The notes: generated by a model from the letters alone, not told the origin. A stretch of DNA of 64,000 nt from an uncultured Bacteroidales bacterium (GCA_903877385.1 CAIRDP010000053.1:1-64000), one strand, 5' to 3'; shown: positions 35,038 through 44,640, counted from the stretch's first letter. Made by a program: numbers and translations.

Positions 35038-36687
35038 ATGGAGAAGAATAGTACCATAAAGTCAATTTTTAAAAAGTACGTTCAGATCCGTTCATCCATC
35101 TACAGCCGGGTTGTTTTCGTGATCTTTGTTTCCTCGGTTTTGCTTTTCGTTTCGTTCAGCATCATCTTCCGATCGGTTAATGAACAATACCTGAATACGG
35201 TAATCAGGCAAAATGGCAATAACATCGGCTCAATTGTCGGCGGATCCTTATATCATTCCATGCTTGAAAATGATAAAAGCACCCTCCAGAATACCCTCGA
35301 TATCATCAATACCATGCCGGGGATAGATGAAGTCAATATGTACGACAGCAAAGACAACCTTGTTTATACATCCATTCCTTCCGATACCAGCAATTCTCAC
35401 AGCAACCCAAACTGCATCAGTTGCCACAACAACCTTAATGCAATGTTTCCCGGCAAAGGGAAGCATTATAAGATCATCAATGCCGACAGCTATTGCAGGA
35501 TGAATCACAATAATGACAGCCGCCACCTGCTGATCAAACTGCCCATTCTGAACGAAAAATCCTGTTACGAGAGTTCCTGCCATGCACACCCTGCCAGCGA
35601 TGAGGTCCTCGGTTCCCTCATCATTAAAATTCCCCTGGCCGAACTCGATTCTGCAATACAGAAATCTTCGACCGAGTATTTCTTTCTGGCAATACTCACA
35701 ACTCTTGTCCTGCTTGGAGTTCTTATCATCTTCACCCGCCGGAGAATAAAAAAACCCCTGAATGCGTTGGTTAAAGCAAGCATGGCCGTGGCCAATGGCG
35801 ATACCAGCACCCGCCTGGAGATCCTGCCCAACCAGCTGGAGGATATGAAGATGGTTTCCCAGGCTTTCAACGAGATGCTCGATAACCTGCAGGCTGCGAC
35901 AAATGAACTCGAAAACTGGTCCCAGCAACTGGAATATAAAGTCCAGAAGAAATCTGAAGAATTAAGTGCAGCCCAGAATGAAATGATCCATATTGAGCGG
36001 CTTGCTTCCCTTGGGAAACTGTCATCCTCAGTAGCCCATGAGATCAATAACCCTTTATCAGGCATTCTCATTTATACCAAGCTCATCTATAAACAGCTAA
36101 ACAATCCCGACTTATACGCGAGCAAAAGGGAATCCATGCTCAAACATTTAAAACTCATCGAAGGTGAGGCGAAACGCTGCGGAGATATAGTAAAAGGCTT
36201 GCTTGAATTTTCGAAAAAGGACCAGGAGGATTTCGAACCCAGGCATCTGCATGAAATCCTGCAGGAGACCTATGAATTAATGACCCATCCCATAAAAATT
36301 GCAAACATTAACTTTTATATTGATTTCACGGCCCCGGTGGACCTTATCTACTGCAGCCCCAACCAGATCAAACAAGCATGCGTGGCCATGCTGGTCAATG
36401 CAAGCGAGGCAGTGCATGAGAACGGGGAAATAATCATCCGCACACTTAATCCGAATGAAGAAACTATTAGGTTCGAAATCGTGGACAACGGTATCGGGAT
36501 ATCGGAGGATGACATCCCGCATATTTTCGAGCCTTTCTTCTCGACCAAGCAGAAAGCCAGCGGGATTGGCCTTGGACTGGCGATAGTCCATGGAATTATT
36601 CAAAGCCATAACGGCAAAATACAGGTCAGGTCCGAACCCGGGCATGGCACTGCCTTTTCCATTACTTTACCCCTGATTAAAAATTAA
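35038..36687 (+). CDS. Membrane histidine kinase with periplasmic c-type heme motifs
   Basis: The 549-residue sensor kinase has a helix at about 24-45 and a periplasmic sensor region (46-205) carrying CISCH (126-130), a class c heme site, and CYESSCH (176-182), an atypical CX4CH site. A second helix (about 212-232), a HAMP domain, a coiled coil, HisKA with His334 (VAHEINNPL), and an ATPase domain (NASEA; DNGIGI; GIGLGLAIVHG) follow. The hemes suggest redox, NO or O2 sensing, which is inference. It lies 12 bases before the sigma-54 response regulator gene, its evident partner. Confidence 0.92.
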   Translation: MEKNSTIKSIFKKYVQIRSSIYSRVVFVIFVSSVLLFVSFSIIFRSVNEQYLNTVIRQNGNNIGSIVGGSLYHSMLENDKSTLQNTLDIINTMPGIDEVNMYDSKDNLVYTSIPSDTSNSHSNPNCISCHNNLNAMFPGKGKHYKIINADSYCRMNHNNDSRHLLIKLPILNEKSCYESSCHAHPASDEVLGSLIIKIPLAELDSAIQKSSTEYFFLAILTTLVLLGVLIIFTRRRIKKPLNALVKASMAVANGDTSTRLEILPNQLEDMKMVSQAFNEMLDNLQAATNELENWSQQLEYKVQKKSEELSAAQNEMIHIERLASLGKLSSSVAHEINNPLSGILIYTKLIYKQLNNPDLYASKRESMLKHLKLIEGEAKRCGDIVKGLLEFSKKDQEDFEPRHLHEILQETYELMTHPIKIANINFYIDFTAPVDLIYCSPNQIKQACVAMLVNASEAVHENGEIIIRTLNPNEETIRFEIVDNGIGISEDDIPHIFEPFFSTKQKASGIGLGLAIVHGIIQSHNGKIQVRSEPGHGTAFSITLPLIKN

Positions 36688-36699
36688 GCTGAAAATATC

Positions 36700-38040
36700 A
36701 TGGCCAAAAAAATTTCAATCTTAGTTGTTGACGATGAAGAATCGGTAAGGGATTCATTAAGCAATTGGTTTATTGAAGACGGCTACGACGTGGACTGCGC
36801 CGAAAACGCCAAAAAAGCCCTGCAACTTATCGAATCTTCCTATTATGACATCATCCTTGCCGATATTAAAATGCCCGGCATGGACGGGTTGGAAATGCTG
36901 AGGCGGATAAAATCCCTGAGAAACGATGCCATCGTGATCGTTATGACTGCTTTCGCAAGTGTCAATACAGCTGTCATGGCCCTGAAAGACGGGGCTTTCG
37001 ATTATGTTACAAAACCCTTTGATCCCGACGACCTCTCCCACCTTATCCGTAATGCCTCAAAACAGATCCTCCTGGCCCAGGAAAACGAAACCCTGAAAAA
37101 CAAGGTGGTTTCTCTCGACAATGTCGAGGACCTGATCGGGAACAGCGAGGCCATGAAAAAGGTTCTCAAACAGGTTGAGAGCGTAGCCCAGTCAAATTCC
37201 TCGGTCATCATCACAGGCGAAAGCGGAACCGGCAAAGAATTGATTGCCAGGGCAATTCATGCTAATTCGCCCCGTAAATACTACCCGCTTGTAAGCGTGC
37301 ATTGCGGCGCCCTTACCGAAAGCCTGCTCGAAAGCGAATTATTCGGCCATGAAAAAGGAGCATTTACCGGTGCCATGTATAACCGCAAAGGTCGTTTCGA
37401 AATGGCCGACAGCGGCACTATCTTCCTGGATGAAATTGCTACCATCTCCTCCAAGATGCAAATTGAACTCCTGAGGGTCCTTGAAACAAAGACCTTCATG
37501 AGGGTTGGGGGGAATAAAGAGACGTCTTCCGATTTCAGGGTCATCTGCGCCACCAACAGGGACCTGAAAAGCATGGTCGACCAGGGTACGTTCAGGGAGG
37601 ACCTTTACTATCGCCTCAATGTGGTGAACATCAACGTACCTCCCCTGCGTGAACGGGTTGAAGACATCCCCCTACTGGTTGATTACTTCATTAAAAAATA
37701 CTGCATTACGATGAATAAACCACTCATCCCCATTGATGAAGCGGCAATGCAACGCCTTGAGCAGTACCCCTTCCCCGGGAACATACGCGAGCTGGAAAAC
37801 ATGATCGAAAGGGCAATAGTCATAGGCAACGGGAAGAAGATTACTTTGAAAGACCTCCCTTTCGGAAAGGAGATGATCGATAATTCTATTGAAAGCCTGG
37901 ATGATTTTGAGAAAACATTCATCCTCCAGATCCTGAACAAATACAGCTGGAATATCACACGAACGGCCAAGGCGCTGAAAGTGGACAGGGTCACGCTTTA
38001 TAACAAGATCAAAAAATACGATCTGAAGCCCGATGAATAA
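36700..38040 (+). CDS. Sigma-54-dependent response regulator (NtrC family)
   Basis: The 446-residue activator has a receiver domain with phospho-acceptor Asp55 (ADIKMPG), an AAA+ domain with Walker A GESGTGKE (173-180) and the sigma-54 contact loop GAFTGA (220-225), and a Fis-type helix-turn-helix at the C-terminus (WNITRTAKALKVDRVTLYNKIKKY). All key motifs are intact. It should be phosphorylated by the heme kinase encoded 12 bases upstream and then activate sigma-54 promoters, possibly including the one at 33209-33225. Confidence 0.95.
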   Translation: MAKKISILVVDDEESVRDSLSNWFIEDGYDVDCAENAKKALQLIESSYYDIILADIKMPGMDGLEMLRRIKSLRNDAIVIVMTAFASVNTAVMALKDGAFDYVTKPFDPDDLSHLIRNASKQILLAQENETLKNKVVSLDNVEDLIGNSEAMKKVLKQVESVAQSNSSVIITGESGTGKELIARAIHANSPRKYYPLVSVHCGALTESLLESELFGHEKGAFTGAMYNRKGRFEMADSGTIFLDEIATISSKMQIELLRVLETKTFMRVGGNKETSSDFRVICATNRDLKSMVDQGTFREDLYYRLNVVNINVPPLRERVEDIPLLVDYFIKKYCITMNKPLIPIDEAAMQRLEQYPFPGNIRELENMIERAIVIGNGKKITLKDLPFGKEMIDNSIESLDDFEKTFILQILNKYSWNITRTAKALKVDRVTLYNKIKKYDLKPDE

Positions 38041-38107
38041 AAGAGACATTGTGCTCGTTGCACCCATTCACCCACTGTATAAATATATATAAACTGATGT
38101 TTTCCTG

Positions 38108-38659
38108 ATGACTCAACAAAGTATCACATTGATTTCTTTTGGGTATTTCGGGAAGCATTTTCTTGAGAAGATTGCTGAAGCAGTGCAGCTCGAATTTAAA
38201 GTTCCGGTAAATTTCAGGGAATCCCGCCTGGATTTAAGTGAATTTTTCGACCCGGGGAGGAGGCAGTATAACGGCGATAAAATCTTACATGCCGTTGAGT
38301 CATCATCCACTCCCGACAACTTGAAAACCATGGGATTGTTCAGCGTCGATCTTTTTATCCCTATCCTTACTTATATTTTCGGGCAGGCATTCCTTAACGG
38401 GAAAACGGGAATTGCCTCTTTATACCGCTTAAGCAACGAACGCTATGGGATAGAAGCTGATGAGAAGGTGCTGCTGGAAAGGTTTACCAAGGAAGTAATC
38501 CATGAACTGGGCCATACCTTCGGCCTCATTCATTGCATGAGCCCGAACTGCGTGATGAGATCAAGTACCTATGTTGAAGATATAGACCAGAAATACAGGA
38601 ATTTTTGCCATTCCTGTCGCAAACTGATCGGGCCGGAAAGTATGACCCCTGAACGATAG
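38108..38659 (+). CDS. amzA: Archaemetzincin family zinc protease
   Basis: The 183-residue protein has the archaemetzincin signature HELGHTFGLIHC (His132, Glu133, His136, His142, Cys143) and further cysteines (CVMRSS, NFCHSC) as in the family's second zinc site. These are predicted metallo-aminopeptidase-like enzymes; the physiological substrate is unknown. It lies downstream of the two-component operon (67-base gap) and converges with the next gene, three bases between stops. No signal peptide, so cytoplasmic. Confidence 0.9.
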   Translation: MTQQSITLISFGYFGKHFLEKIAEAVQLEFKVPVNFRESRLDLSEFFDPGRRQYNGDKILHAVESSSTPDNLKTMGLFSVDLFIPILTYIFGQAFLNGKTGIASLYRLSNERYGIEADEKVLLERFTKEVIHELGHTFGLIHCMSPNCVMRSSTYVEDIDQKYRNFCHSCRKLIGPESMTPER

Positions 38660-38662
38660 GTT

Positions 38663-39163
38663 TTACTTTGCAAGGCTGCTAAGTGCAGCTTCCCAGGCCG
38701 GACGGGCTGTTGCCCAGCTGCCTTTAAAATATTTTCCGCTGATGTTCGATTCCAGGGTTCCTGCGACACCGGCAACACTTTTCACCGTGTTTGCCGTTTT
38801 GGCATCCTTTAACCATTTATCTTTTACCTTGCCCCATCCTGCATCCATGGCCGATGGCAGCAATCCTCCCTGCAGGGATTGTAAAGCAGAAGAAGCGCCG
38901 GCTGCATCGTTCACATTATTCACCTTGCTTATAAAATCGCCCTTGTTTTTCTTGAACGAATCGGTGAATGAATTATCGGAGATATTGCCTGTGAGCTGCC
39001 CTATAAGGCTGCCTATCCCGGCCTGGCTGCTGGTCTTTGAGGCTTCAGTCTTAACACTTTGCTCTGTTTTCTTTAGATCAGTTGAAGTTGGGACTTTAAG
39101 GTTCTGGGCCTGCAATCCAAATGCGAACAGAACGAAACAGACTAAAAATAATCTTGCTTTCAT
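38663..39163 (-). CDS. Secreted or periplasmic protein of unknown function
   Basis: The 166-residue product starts at MKARLFLVCFVLFAFGLQAQ (39163), a clear signal peptide; the frame extends to 39304 but that part overlaps an arsC remnant in another frame. The mature protein is helical, Ser/Thr/Lys rich, with 'GIGSLIGQLTGNI' and 'VKSVAGVAGTLESNI' and a C-terminus 'WATARPAWEAALSSLAK'. I do not recognise a family. It stands alone between convergent archaemetzincin and the arsC remnant. Confidence 0.7.
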   Translation of the reverse strand: MKARLFLVCFVLFAFGLQAQNLKVPTSTDLKKTEQSVKTEASKTSSQAGIGSLIGQLTGNISDNSFTDSFKKNKGDFISKVNNVNDAAGASSALQSLQGGLLPSAMDAGWGKVKDKWLKDAKTANTVKSVAGVAGTLESNISGKYFKGSWATARPAWEAALSSLAK

Positions 39164-39248
39164 GATGTACAGTTTTTCGTTGTTAACGTTAAAGATCATT
39201 TGTATCACAAAGCTAAGAAATATTTTTAAAATCATTACGAAGGTTTCC

Positions 39249-39374
39249 TTAAATCCTTGATGCCGGTTTCGTTCCTGCGGAATATACATCCATCCGTAGG
39301 TCAAAAGATTTAAGGAACCCGTCGGCCATCTGGCTGCGACAGGAGTTCCCGGTGCAAAGGATCAGGATCTTCAT
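39249..39374 (-). pseudogene. arsC: Truncated arsenate reductase / LMW phosphatase (N-terminal 41 codons)
   Basis: On the minus strand an ATG at 39374 opens MKILILCTGNSCRSQMADGF and continues through '...DVYSAGTKPASRI' to TAA at 39249. This is the N-terminus of the thioredoxin-linked ArsC/low-molecular-weight phosphatase family with an intact P-loop (CTGNSCRS) and the conserved 'YSAGTKP'. The family is about 130-140 residues long, so roughly 100 residues are missing; sequence after the stop does not continue the family in the other frames that I can read. It is probably a decayed remnant. Confidence 0.75.
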
Positions 39375-39531
39375 ACTTCAATGCTGAATTTGACTTTTTT
39401 TTATATTTCACCGAACCCCGGTAAATTTACAATTTATAAAAAATAACTGCCCTTGGCAATGTTAAAAAATCATGAAATATCCGGTATTCTGAATTAATTT
39501 TGAAGCCGTTTAATGATTTAAAACTCGTCCG

Positions 39532-42500
39532 ATGAGATTTTTCCTGCAAAAGCAAACCCTGTTTTTCTTGCTCTTACTGTTTAAAGTATCTGCTTACGGG
39601 CAGCAGCAATTTACTCCTTATGATGAAATCCCAGGTGTTGACAAAAGTTACAAACCCGCATACAGCAACGAATTCCCGGCCTGGGCCTTAATGCTTTACC
39701 AGTCACCGGTGAATTATAATGACGTAAGCCGTGAATTTGAGACTTATATGGCAAAGCATCCCGGGGAAGAAAGTGCCATCATCAGGTATTTTAAGATATG
39801 GAGCAGGGCTGTTGAATCTTATGTTCTTGCCGATGGCAGTATCGTATTGCCCGAACTTGAAAAATATTATCAGAATATCCGTAAATCCCAGACTGGGGCT
39901 GGCTTGCAGCCCAGGTCCCCGCAAACCGAAAATTCAGACTGGACTTTTTTAGGGCCCAAAGAGACTTATTGGCTGAATGAATCGGGTTCGCCCTCCCCGC
40001 CTTCCTCCTGTCCCTGGCAGGCCAATGTGTATTCATTTGATGTTGCCGCTAGTGACAACAACATCATATACTGCGGAACCGAAACCGGTTTTGTCAATAA
40101 AACGACGGATATGGGGGTGAACTGGACCATACTGGCCCCGGACTATTTTTTCGGGGGATCTGTAACAGCGGTCGCTGTTCAACCTTCCAACCCAAATGAA
40201 GTTTACGTGGCAGCCGGGAACCAGGTGCATAAGACCACAAACGGAGGAGCAAGCTGGATCCCGCTGCTGCCGTCCGGAAATCTTTTCTACGCTGACCGCC
40301 TTAAAATAGACCCCCTTGATCCTCAGAAAATCCTTGCAGCTTCAAGTAACGGGCTTTACATCAGCACCGACGGAGGGCTTTCCTGGTCCCATAAATGGAC
40401 AGCCCCGGTGTATGATGTTAAGATCAAACCTGACGACAATTCCAGGATCTATGCCCTGACAAAGGCAAACGGGAATTTTTCCATCATTATGTCGCAGGAT
40501 GGCGGCCAGAATTTCCAGGCCCAGTCCACATTCCCATCTACCTACGCCGAATCAGGCGGGGGGCTGCTTGCAGTGACTCCTGCTAACCCGAATTCACTCA
40601 TCGCCATTTTACTTTGTTCCAACAATACACCTTACCTTTTAAAAGGAACGCTGAGCGGAAGTAGCTGGAGCTGGTCCCTCCTGGCTACAGGCAATACAGG
40701 GAGCTTCCCCATGGATAACGGGCAAGGCTATTTCGATCTCGTACTGGATAATTCCCCGGTAGATGCCAACATCATTCTGGTTGGCACTACAACCCTGTAT
40801 AAATCGGTGAACGGGGGCAGCACTTTTACCGCTATCGGAGGTTATGCGGGGAACTTCAGCATCCATCCCGATATACAGGATATTAAAATGCTGCCTAACG
40901 GCAACACCTGGGTTTCAACAGACGGGGGCATGAACTATACTACTGATAATTTTACCATCATGGCAAATTATTATGTAAGAGTAAATGGGCTGGCCGGATC
41001 TGATATGTGGGGGTTTGACCAGGGCTGGAATGAAGACATAGTGGTAGGTGGAAGATACCATAACGGGAATACCGCCCTTGCTGATTTTTACCAGCCTAAA
41101 GCACTGCGGATGGGGGGCGCGGAATCTCCAACCGGCTGGGTACTGCAAGGCAAAAGCAGGTATGCAACATTCAATGACCTGGGGAACGGATGGATCCTGC
41201 CATCAACCGCCGAAGGTCAGCCCGAAGGCCGATTTATTTTCAGCAAATATCCTAATATGGATGAATACGGCGGGCGACGCGGCAATATGGTTTTTCATCC
41301 CAACTACTATGGCACGATATACCTTGGCGAAGGAACAGGATTCTGGAAGAGCTCCGATATGGGAGTGACCTGGGACCTGATGCACAATTTCCTGGGCGAA
41401 GTCCGTTACCTGCAAATAAGCTACAGCAACCCCCAGGTGTTTTACGCCGATATCGTAGGCGGTGGTTTATATAAAAGCACCGATGCCGGGGCCAGCTGGA
41501 TCTCAAAACCTTCACTTACATCGGCACCCTACGGCAATTCCAACTGGGAGGGGAAGCTCTTTTTTGCAATCTCCCCATACGACGAAAATGTGATCTATGC
41601 CTGCCTTCAGAACGGGACCTGGTCGGCCGACCTGGGCAAGGTGTTCAGGTCAACCAACGGGGGAGATACCTGGACAGACTGGACCGGTAGCATCTCGGAA
41701 TACCTGAAATGCATGGTCGTTCAGCCGACCAGTTCGGGACAGGAGCTTGTTTACCTGTTTACAAATGCGAGAAACGGGAACCCGGCCAAAGTATACTACC
41801 GTAAGGAAGGGATGCCCGACTGGGTTTCTTACGACAGCCTTTATCCTTCGGGAATGTACGTTAACCTGGCATTGCCATTTTTCAGGGACGGCAAATTACG
41901 GGTTGCCGGCAATTGCGGGGTCTGGGAATCGCCGATGCAGGAACCCGATTTCAAACCCATTGTCAATCCGTGGATTGAAAAAGCCCATTACAACTGTATG
42001 CTCGACACCCTTTATTTTGACGATCATTCCATCTTGAATCATGCAGGCGCAAGCTGGCAGTGGAGTATAAACCCACCTCCTTTATATTTTGAGAACCCCG
42101 GCATCAGGAATCCCAAAATTGTACTGGGCAACCCTGGATCTTACGATGTAAGCCTGAGCGTGACCCAGAACGGCAACACCTATACCAGGTCGATACAGGG
42201 CATGGTAACCGCCACGACCTGTCCTTCCATTTACGACTGCAACAACCCTGATTTACTTCCAAAATCAGAATGGTCGCTGATCTATGTCGACAGCGAAGAG
42301 AAGAACTATCCGGGATATGCGGTAATGAGTTTTGATGATGATCCTTCGACCATATGGCATACCGCCTGGAGTACGGGCGATGTTCCCTATCCCCATGAGA
42401 TCCGCATCGGCCTGGGTTCATTATACAAGGTTTCCCAGTTCACATACCTGACGCGGCAGGACAGTGAGAACGGCAGGATCAAGGCGTATGAACTGTATAT

Positions 42501-42966
42501 CAGCGAGGATACCCTCAACTGGGGAGCGGCGGTAAAAACCGGTGAATTTGTAAACACAAGTGCACCCCAGACCATCGTTCTCGACACTGCAAAACCAGGC
42601 AGATATTTCCGCCTTCTTGCCCTTTCAGAAGTAAACGGGAACCCCTGGGCTTCTGCAGCCGAATTCAGCATGGTGGGATGCGTGGATTATCCCACGGGAA
42701 CAGGCAGCCTGCCGGAGATGAACAGCCTGACTGCTTTCCCTGTACCCACCAACGGTACTGTCAAGGTTTCCCTGCCTTCGGGGAACAGCTTTACTTACAG
42801 GATAATTTCATCCGCAGGCATTGAAGTGCGAAATGGAATTATTGATACGCCTTCAGCATCTTACACGTTTTATCTCGGGGATAACAAGCCCGGAGTTTAT
42901 TTTATACTCCTGGCCGACAGCCAGGGCTCCACGTACAGGGTGAAAGTCGTGAAATACAATAATTGA
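39532..42966 (+). CDS. Large T9SS-exported BNR/sortilin-like protein with F5/8 type C domain
   Basis: The 1144-residue secreted protein has a signal peptide (1-24, ends AYGQ). The central part has repeated 'YKSTDGG.SW' elements (HKTTNGGASWIPL, YISTDGGLSWSHK, FRSTNGGDTWTDW) typical of BNR/Vps10-like propellers. A PKD-like part (about 820-900) and an F5/8 type C (discoidin) domain (about 910-1055, 'DDDPSTIWHTAW') follow. The last 80 residues are a type A T9SS sorting domain ('AFPVPTNGTVKVSLP', 'PGVYFILL', 'KVVKYNN'). It is likely a surface or released carbohydrate-binding protein or hydrolase; no catalytic residues are obvious. Confidence 0.85.
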   Translation: MRFFLQKQTLFFLLLLFKVSAYGQQQFTPYDEIPGVDKSYKPAYSNEFPAWALMLYQSPVNYNDVSREFETYMAKHPGEESAIIRYFKIWSRAVESYVLADGSIVLPELEKYYQNIRKSQTGAGLQPRSPQTENSDWTFLGPKETYWLNESGSPSPPSSCPWQANVYSFDVAASDNNIIYCGTETGFVNKTTDMGVNWTILAPDYFFGGSVTAVAVQPSNPNEVYVAAGNQVHKTTNGGASWIPLLPSGNLFYADRLKIDPLDPQKILAASSNGLYISTDGGLSWSHKWTAPVYDVKIKPDDNSRIYALTKANGNFSIIMSQDGGQNFQAQSTFPSTYAESGGGLLAVTPANPNSLIAILLCSNNTPYLLKGTLSGSSWSWSLLATGNTGSFPMDNGQGYFDLVLDNSPVDANIILVGTTTLYKSVNGGSTFTAIGGYAGNFSIHPDIQDIKMLPNGNTWVSTDGGMNYTTDNFTIMANYYVRVNGLAGSDMWGFDQGWNEDIVVGGRYHNGNTALADFYQPKALRMGGAESPTGWVLQGKSRYATFNDLGNGWILPSTAEGQPEGRFIFSKYPNMDEYGGRRGNMVFHPNYYGTIYLGEGTGFWKSSDMGVTWDLMHNFLGEVRYLQISYSNPQVFYADIVGGGLYKSTDAGASWISKPSLTSAPYGNSNWEGKLFFAISPYDENVIYACLQNGTWSADLGKVFRSTNGGDTWTDWTGSISEYLKCMVVQPTSSGQELVYLFTNARNGNPAKVYYRKEGMPDWVSYDSLYPSGMYVNLALPFFRDGKLRVAGNCGVWESPMQEPDFKPIVNPWIEKAHYNCMLDTLYFDDHSILNHAGASWQWSINPPPLYFENPGIRNPKIVLGNPGSYDVSLSVTQNGNTYTRSIQGMVTATTCPSIYDCNNPDLLPKSEWSLIYVDSEEKNYPGYAVMSFDDDPSTIWHTAWSTGDVPYPHEIRIGLGSLYKVSQFTYLTRQDSENGRIKAYELYISEDTLNWGAAVKTGEFVNTSAPQTIVLDTAKPGRYFRLLALSEVNGNPWASAAEFSMVGCVDYPTGTGSLPEMNSLTAFPVPTNGTVKVSLPSGNSFTYRIISSAGIEVRNGIIDTPSASYTFYLGDNKPGVYFILLADSQGSTYRVKVVKYNN

Positions 42967-42992
42967 CAGGCATCCGCCAGGCGTAATGAAGA

Positions 42993-43496
42993 TTATACCA
43001 GGGCCTGGTGGCTGGTATTGCCGGCTTCCGACTCAAGTGAATCAACCAGTTCGGCCATTAAGGCAAGCAGTTTTTTTGATTTTGCTTTCCCTATTTGCTT
43101 ATCGAACCTGGCTCTAATCAGTTTGTTTACTTCCCAGATTTTTACCAGTGTATCGGCACCCTTATCGGTAAGGGAGATAACGTTGCAGCGGCTGTCCTGT
43201 TCGTTATGCTTGATAGTGATGAGTTCGAGCGCAAGCATTTCCCTGACCAGTTTGCTCATGGCTTGTTTTGAAACTTTCGCACGCCTTGCCATACCGCTGT
43301 TTGATACCCCTTCAAGCCCGATGGTGAACAGCAGATGGATATGGCTGAGCCCCATCTGCTGAAGCCCCAGCCCTGGCATCAGGTCATCTTCAAGAGCCAC
43401 AAGATACCTGTACAATAAGTAAATCTGACGTCCGAAACTTTCCTGCTTGGCCGGCATCCGGGCTGTTAATTTTTTCCTGACTGATTTTGAAAGCAT
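42993..43496 (-). CDS. MarR family transcriptional regulator
   Basis: The 167-residue protein has the winged-helix core of MarR regulators: 'GVSNSGMARRAKVSKQAMSKLVREMLALELI' as the helix-turn-helix and 'EQDSRCNVISLTDKG' as the wing. It is divergent from the emrA-emrB-tolC genes. The 87-base divergent gap contains a perfect palindrome (43513-43529), so it probably represses the pump and itself and is released by a pump substrate. Its stop lies 26 bases from the convergent T9SS gene. Confidence 0.9.
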   Translation of the reverse strand: MLSKSVRKKLTARMPAKQESFGRQIYLLYRYLVALEDDLMPGLGLQQMGLSHIHLLFTIGLEGVSNSGMARRAKVSKQAMSKLVREMLALELITIKHNEQDSRCNVISLTDKGADTLVKIWEVNKLIRARFDKQIGKAKSKKLLALMAELVDSLESEAGNTSHQALV

Positions 43497-43512
43497 TGTA
43501 AAAATATTGTAA

Positions 43513-43529
43513 AATTAGTCAACCTAATT
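43513..43529. promoter_or_regulatory. Palindromic operator candidate for the MarR regulator
   Basis: AATTAG-TCAAC-CTAATT is a perfect inverted repeat with 6-base arms in the divergent marR/emrA gap. It lies just upstream of the predicted pump promoter, where MarR repressors usually bind. Confidence 0.5.
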
Positions 43530-43560
43530 GTCTTTATTTCGTCAACTTGGTTTACCTTTG
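43527..43560 (+). promoter_or_regulatory. Bacteroidota-type promoter of the emrAB-tolC operon
   Basis: TACCTTTG at 43553-43560 matches the -7 consensus TANNTTTG exactly. ATTG at 43527-43530 is an imperfect -33 element at slightly long spacing (22 bases). The start codon of the HlyD-type gene is at 43584. Confidence 0.5.
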
Positions 43561-43583
43561 CAAAAATATAAAAAACAATTCAC

Positions 43584-44633
43584 ATGGACACCGAATCCAA
43601 AAAAGAACGTAAATCAGGAAAAAAGATATTGCCCCGTATTATTATCACAACAGTCGTGGTTATTGGTCTCATCTACCTGGCCAAAGAGGTCTGGTACGCC
43701 ATTCATCATGAGGAAACCGACAATGCCCAGGTTGAAATGCGGCTTGTCCCTATCCTTTCAAGGGTCTCAGGCTATGTGGATAAGATCTATGCGGATGACT
43801 ATATGACCGTAACCAAAGGCCAGCTCCTGATGGTAGTTGATTCTACGGAACTGGAGCTGCAGCTTCAGGAGATGCAGGCCGATTTCAGCCAGTCATTGTC
43901 TGATATTGAAAACGCAAAGGCATCGCTCACCAATGCCGATGCTTCGCTTTCATCGGCCAGGTCCAACCTGGAAGTGCTCAGGATAAGACAATCAAAAGCC
44001 GCCAACGACCTGAATCGTGATAAAAAACTGTTTGAAGGGAATGCCATCACCAAAAGGCAGGTCGACGACAGCCAGTCGGCCTTTGATGTTACCACCAAAC
44101 AGCTTGAAACCAGCCAGATGGATGTAAAGGTGGCCGAGACAAGGCTTGAAGTCCTGAGATCGCTTGTAGGTAAGGCAGAGGCACAGGCCGATATTAAAAA
44201 AGCCCGCATTGACCAGCAGAAGCTGAAACTTTCCTACTGCCGCATTTATGCGATAGCCGACGGCAAACTCGGGAAGAGAAATGTTGACCAGGGGCAATTC
44301 ATACAGTCAGGCACTCCTCTCTTCACCATAGTGAATACCGAAAGCCGGTGGGTGGTGGCAAATTTCAAGGAGAACCAGGTAAAAAATCTCCACCAGGGGC
44401 AGGTTGTTTCCATAAAAATTGACGGCTATCCCAGCCTGGATGTGCAGGGTAAGGTTGTTTCACTCTCCGATGCCACGGGAGCCAGGTTTTCACTGCTTCC
44501 CCCCGATAACGCTACAGGAAATTTTGTGAAAGTTACACAGCGCATCCCGATCCGCATTGAGATCATCGATGCCGGTAAATACAAGGATGTCCTAAGGGCA
44601 GGGATGAGCGTAATTGTTTCAGCAGCAATCTAA
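43584..44633 (+). CDS. emrA: EmrA/HlyD-type membrane fusion protein
   Basis: The 349-residue adaptor has one membrane helix (residues about 18-37, PRIIITTVVVIGLIYLAKEV), the 'TDNAQVEMRLVPILSRVSGYVDKIYADDYMTVTKGQLLM' lipoyl half, a coiled coil (about 100-200), and the barrel domain with 'VDQGQFIQSGTPLFTIV'. It should connect the EmrB-type MFS pump to the TolC-like protein. The emrB start follows its stop by eight bases. Confidence 0.9.
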   Translation: MDTESKKERKSGKKILPRIIITTVVVIGLIYLAKEVWYAIHHEETDNAQVEMRLVPILSRVSGYVDKIYADDYMTVTKGQLLMVVDSTELELQLQEMQADFSQSLSDIENAKASLTNADASLSSARSNLEVLRIRQSKAANDLNRDKKLFEGNAITKRQVDDSQSAFDVTTKQLETSQMDVKVAETRLEVLRSLVGKAEAQADIKKARIDQQKLKLSYCRIYAIADGKLGKRNVDQGQFIQSGTPLFTIVNTESRWVVANFKENQVKNLHQGQVVSIKIDGYPSLDVQGKVVSLSDATGARFSLLPPDNATGNFVKVTQRIPIRIEIIDAGKYKDVLRAGMSVIVSAAI

Positions 44634-44640
44634 CCGCATC

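Noticed and set aside
35248-35928. 226-residue minus-strand frame across the kinase sensor region
   Set aside because: The plus-strand kinase frame is full of recognisable motifs; the antisense frame has none.
39164-39304. Longer start (39304) for the 166-residue secreted protein
   Set aside because: The extra N-terminus overlaps the arsC remnant in another frame, and a clear signal peptide starts at 39163.
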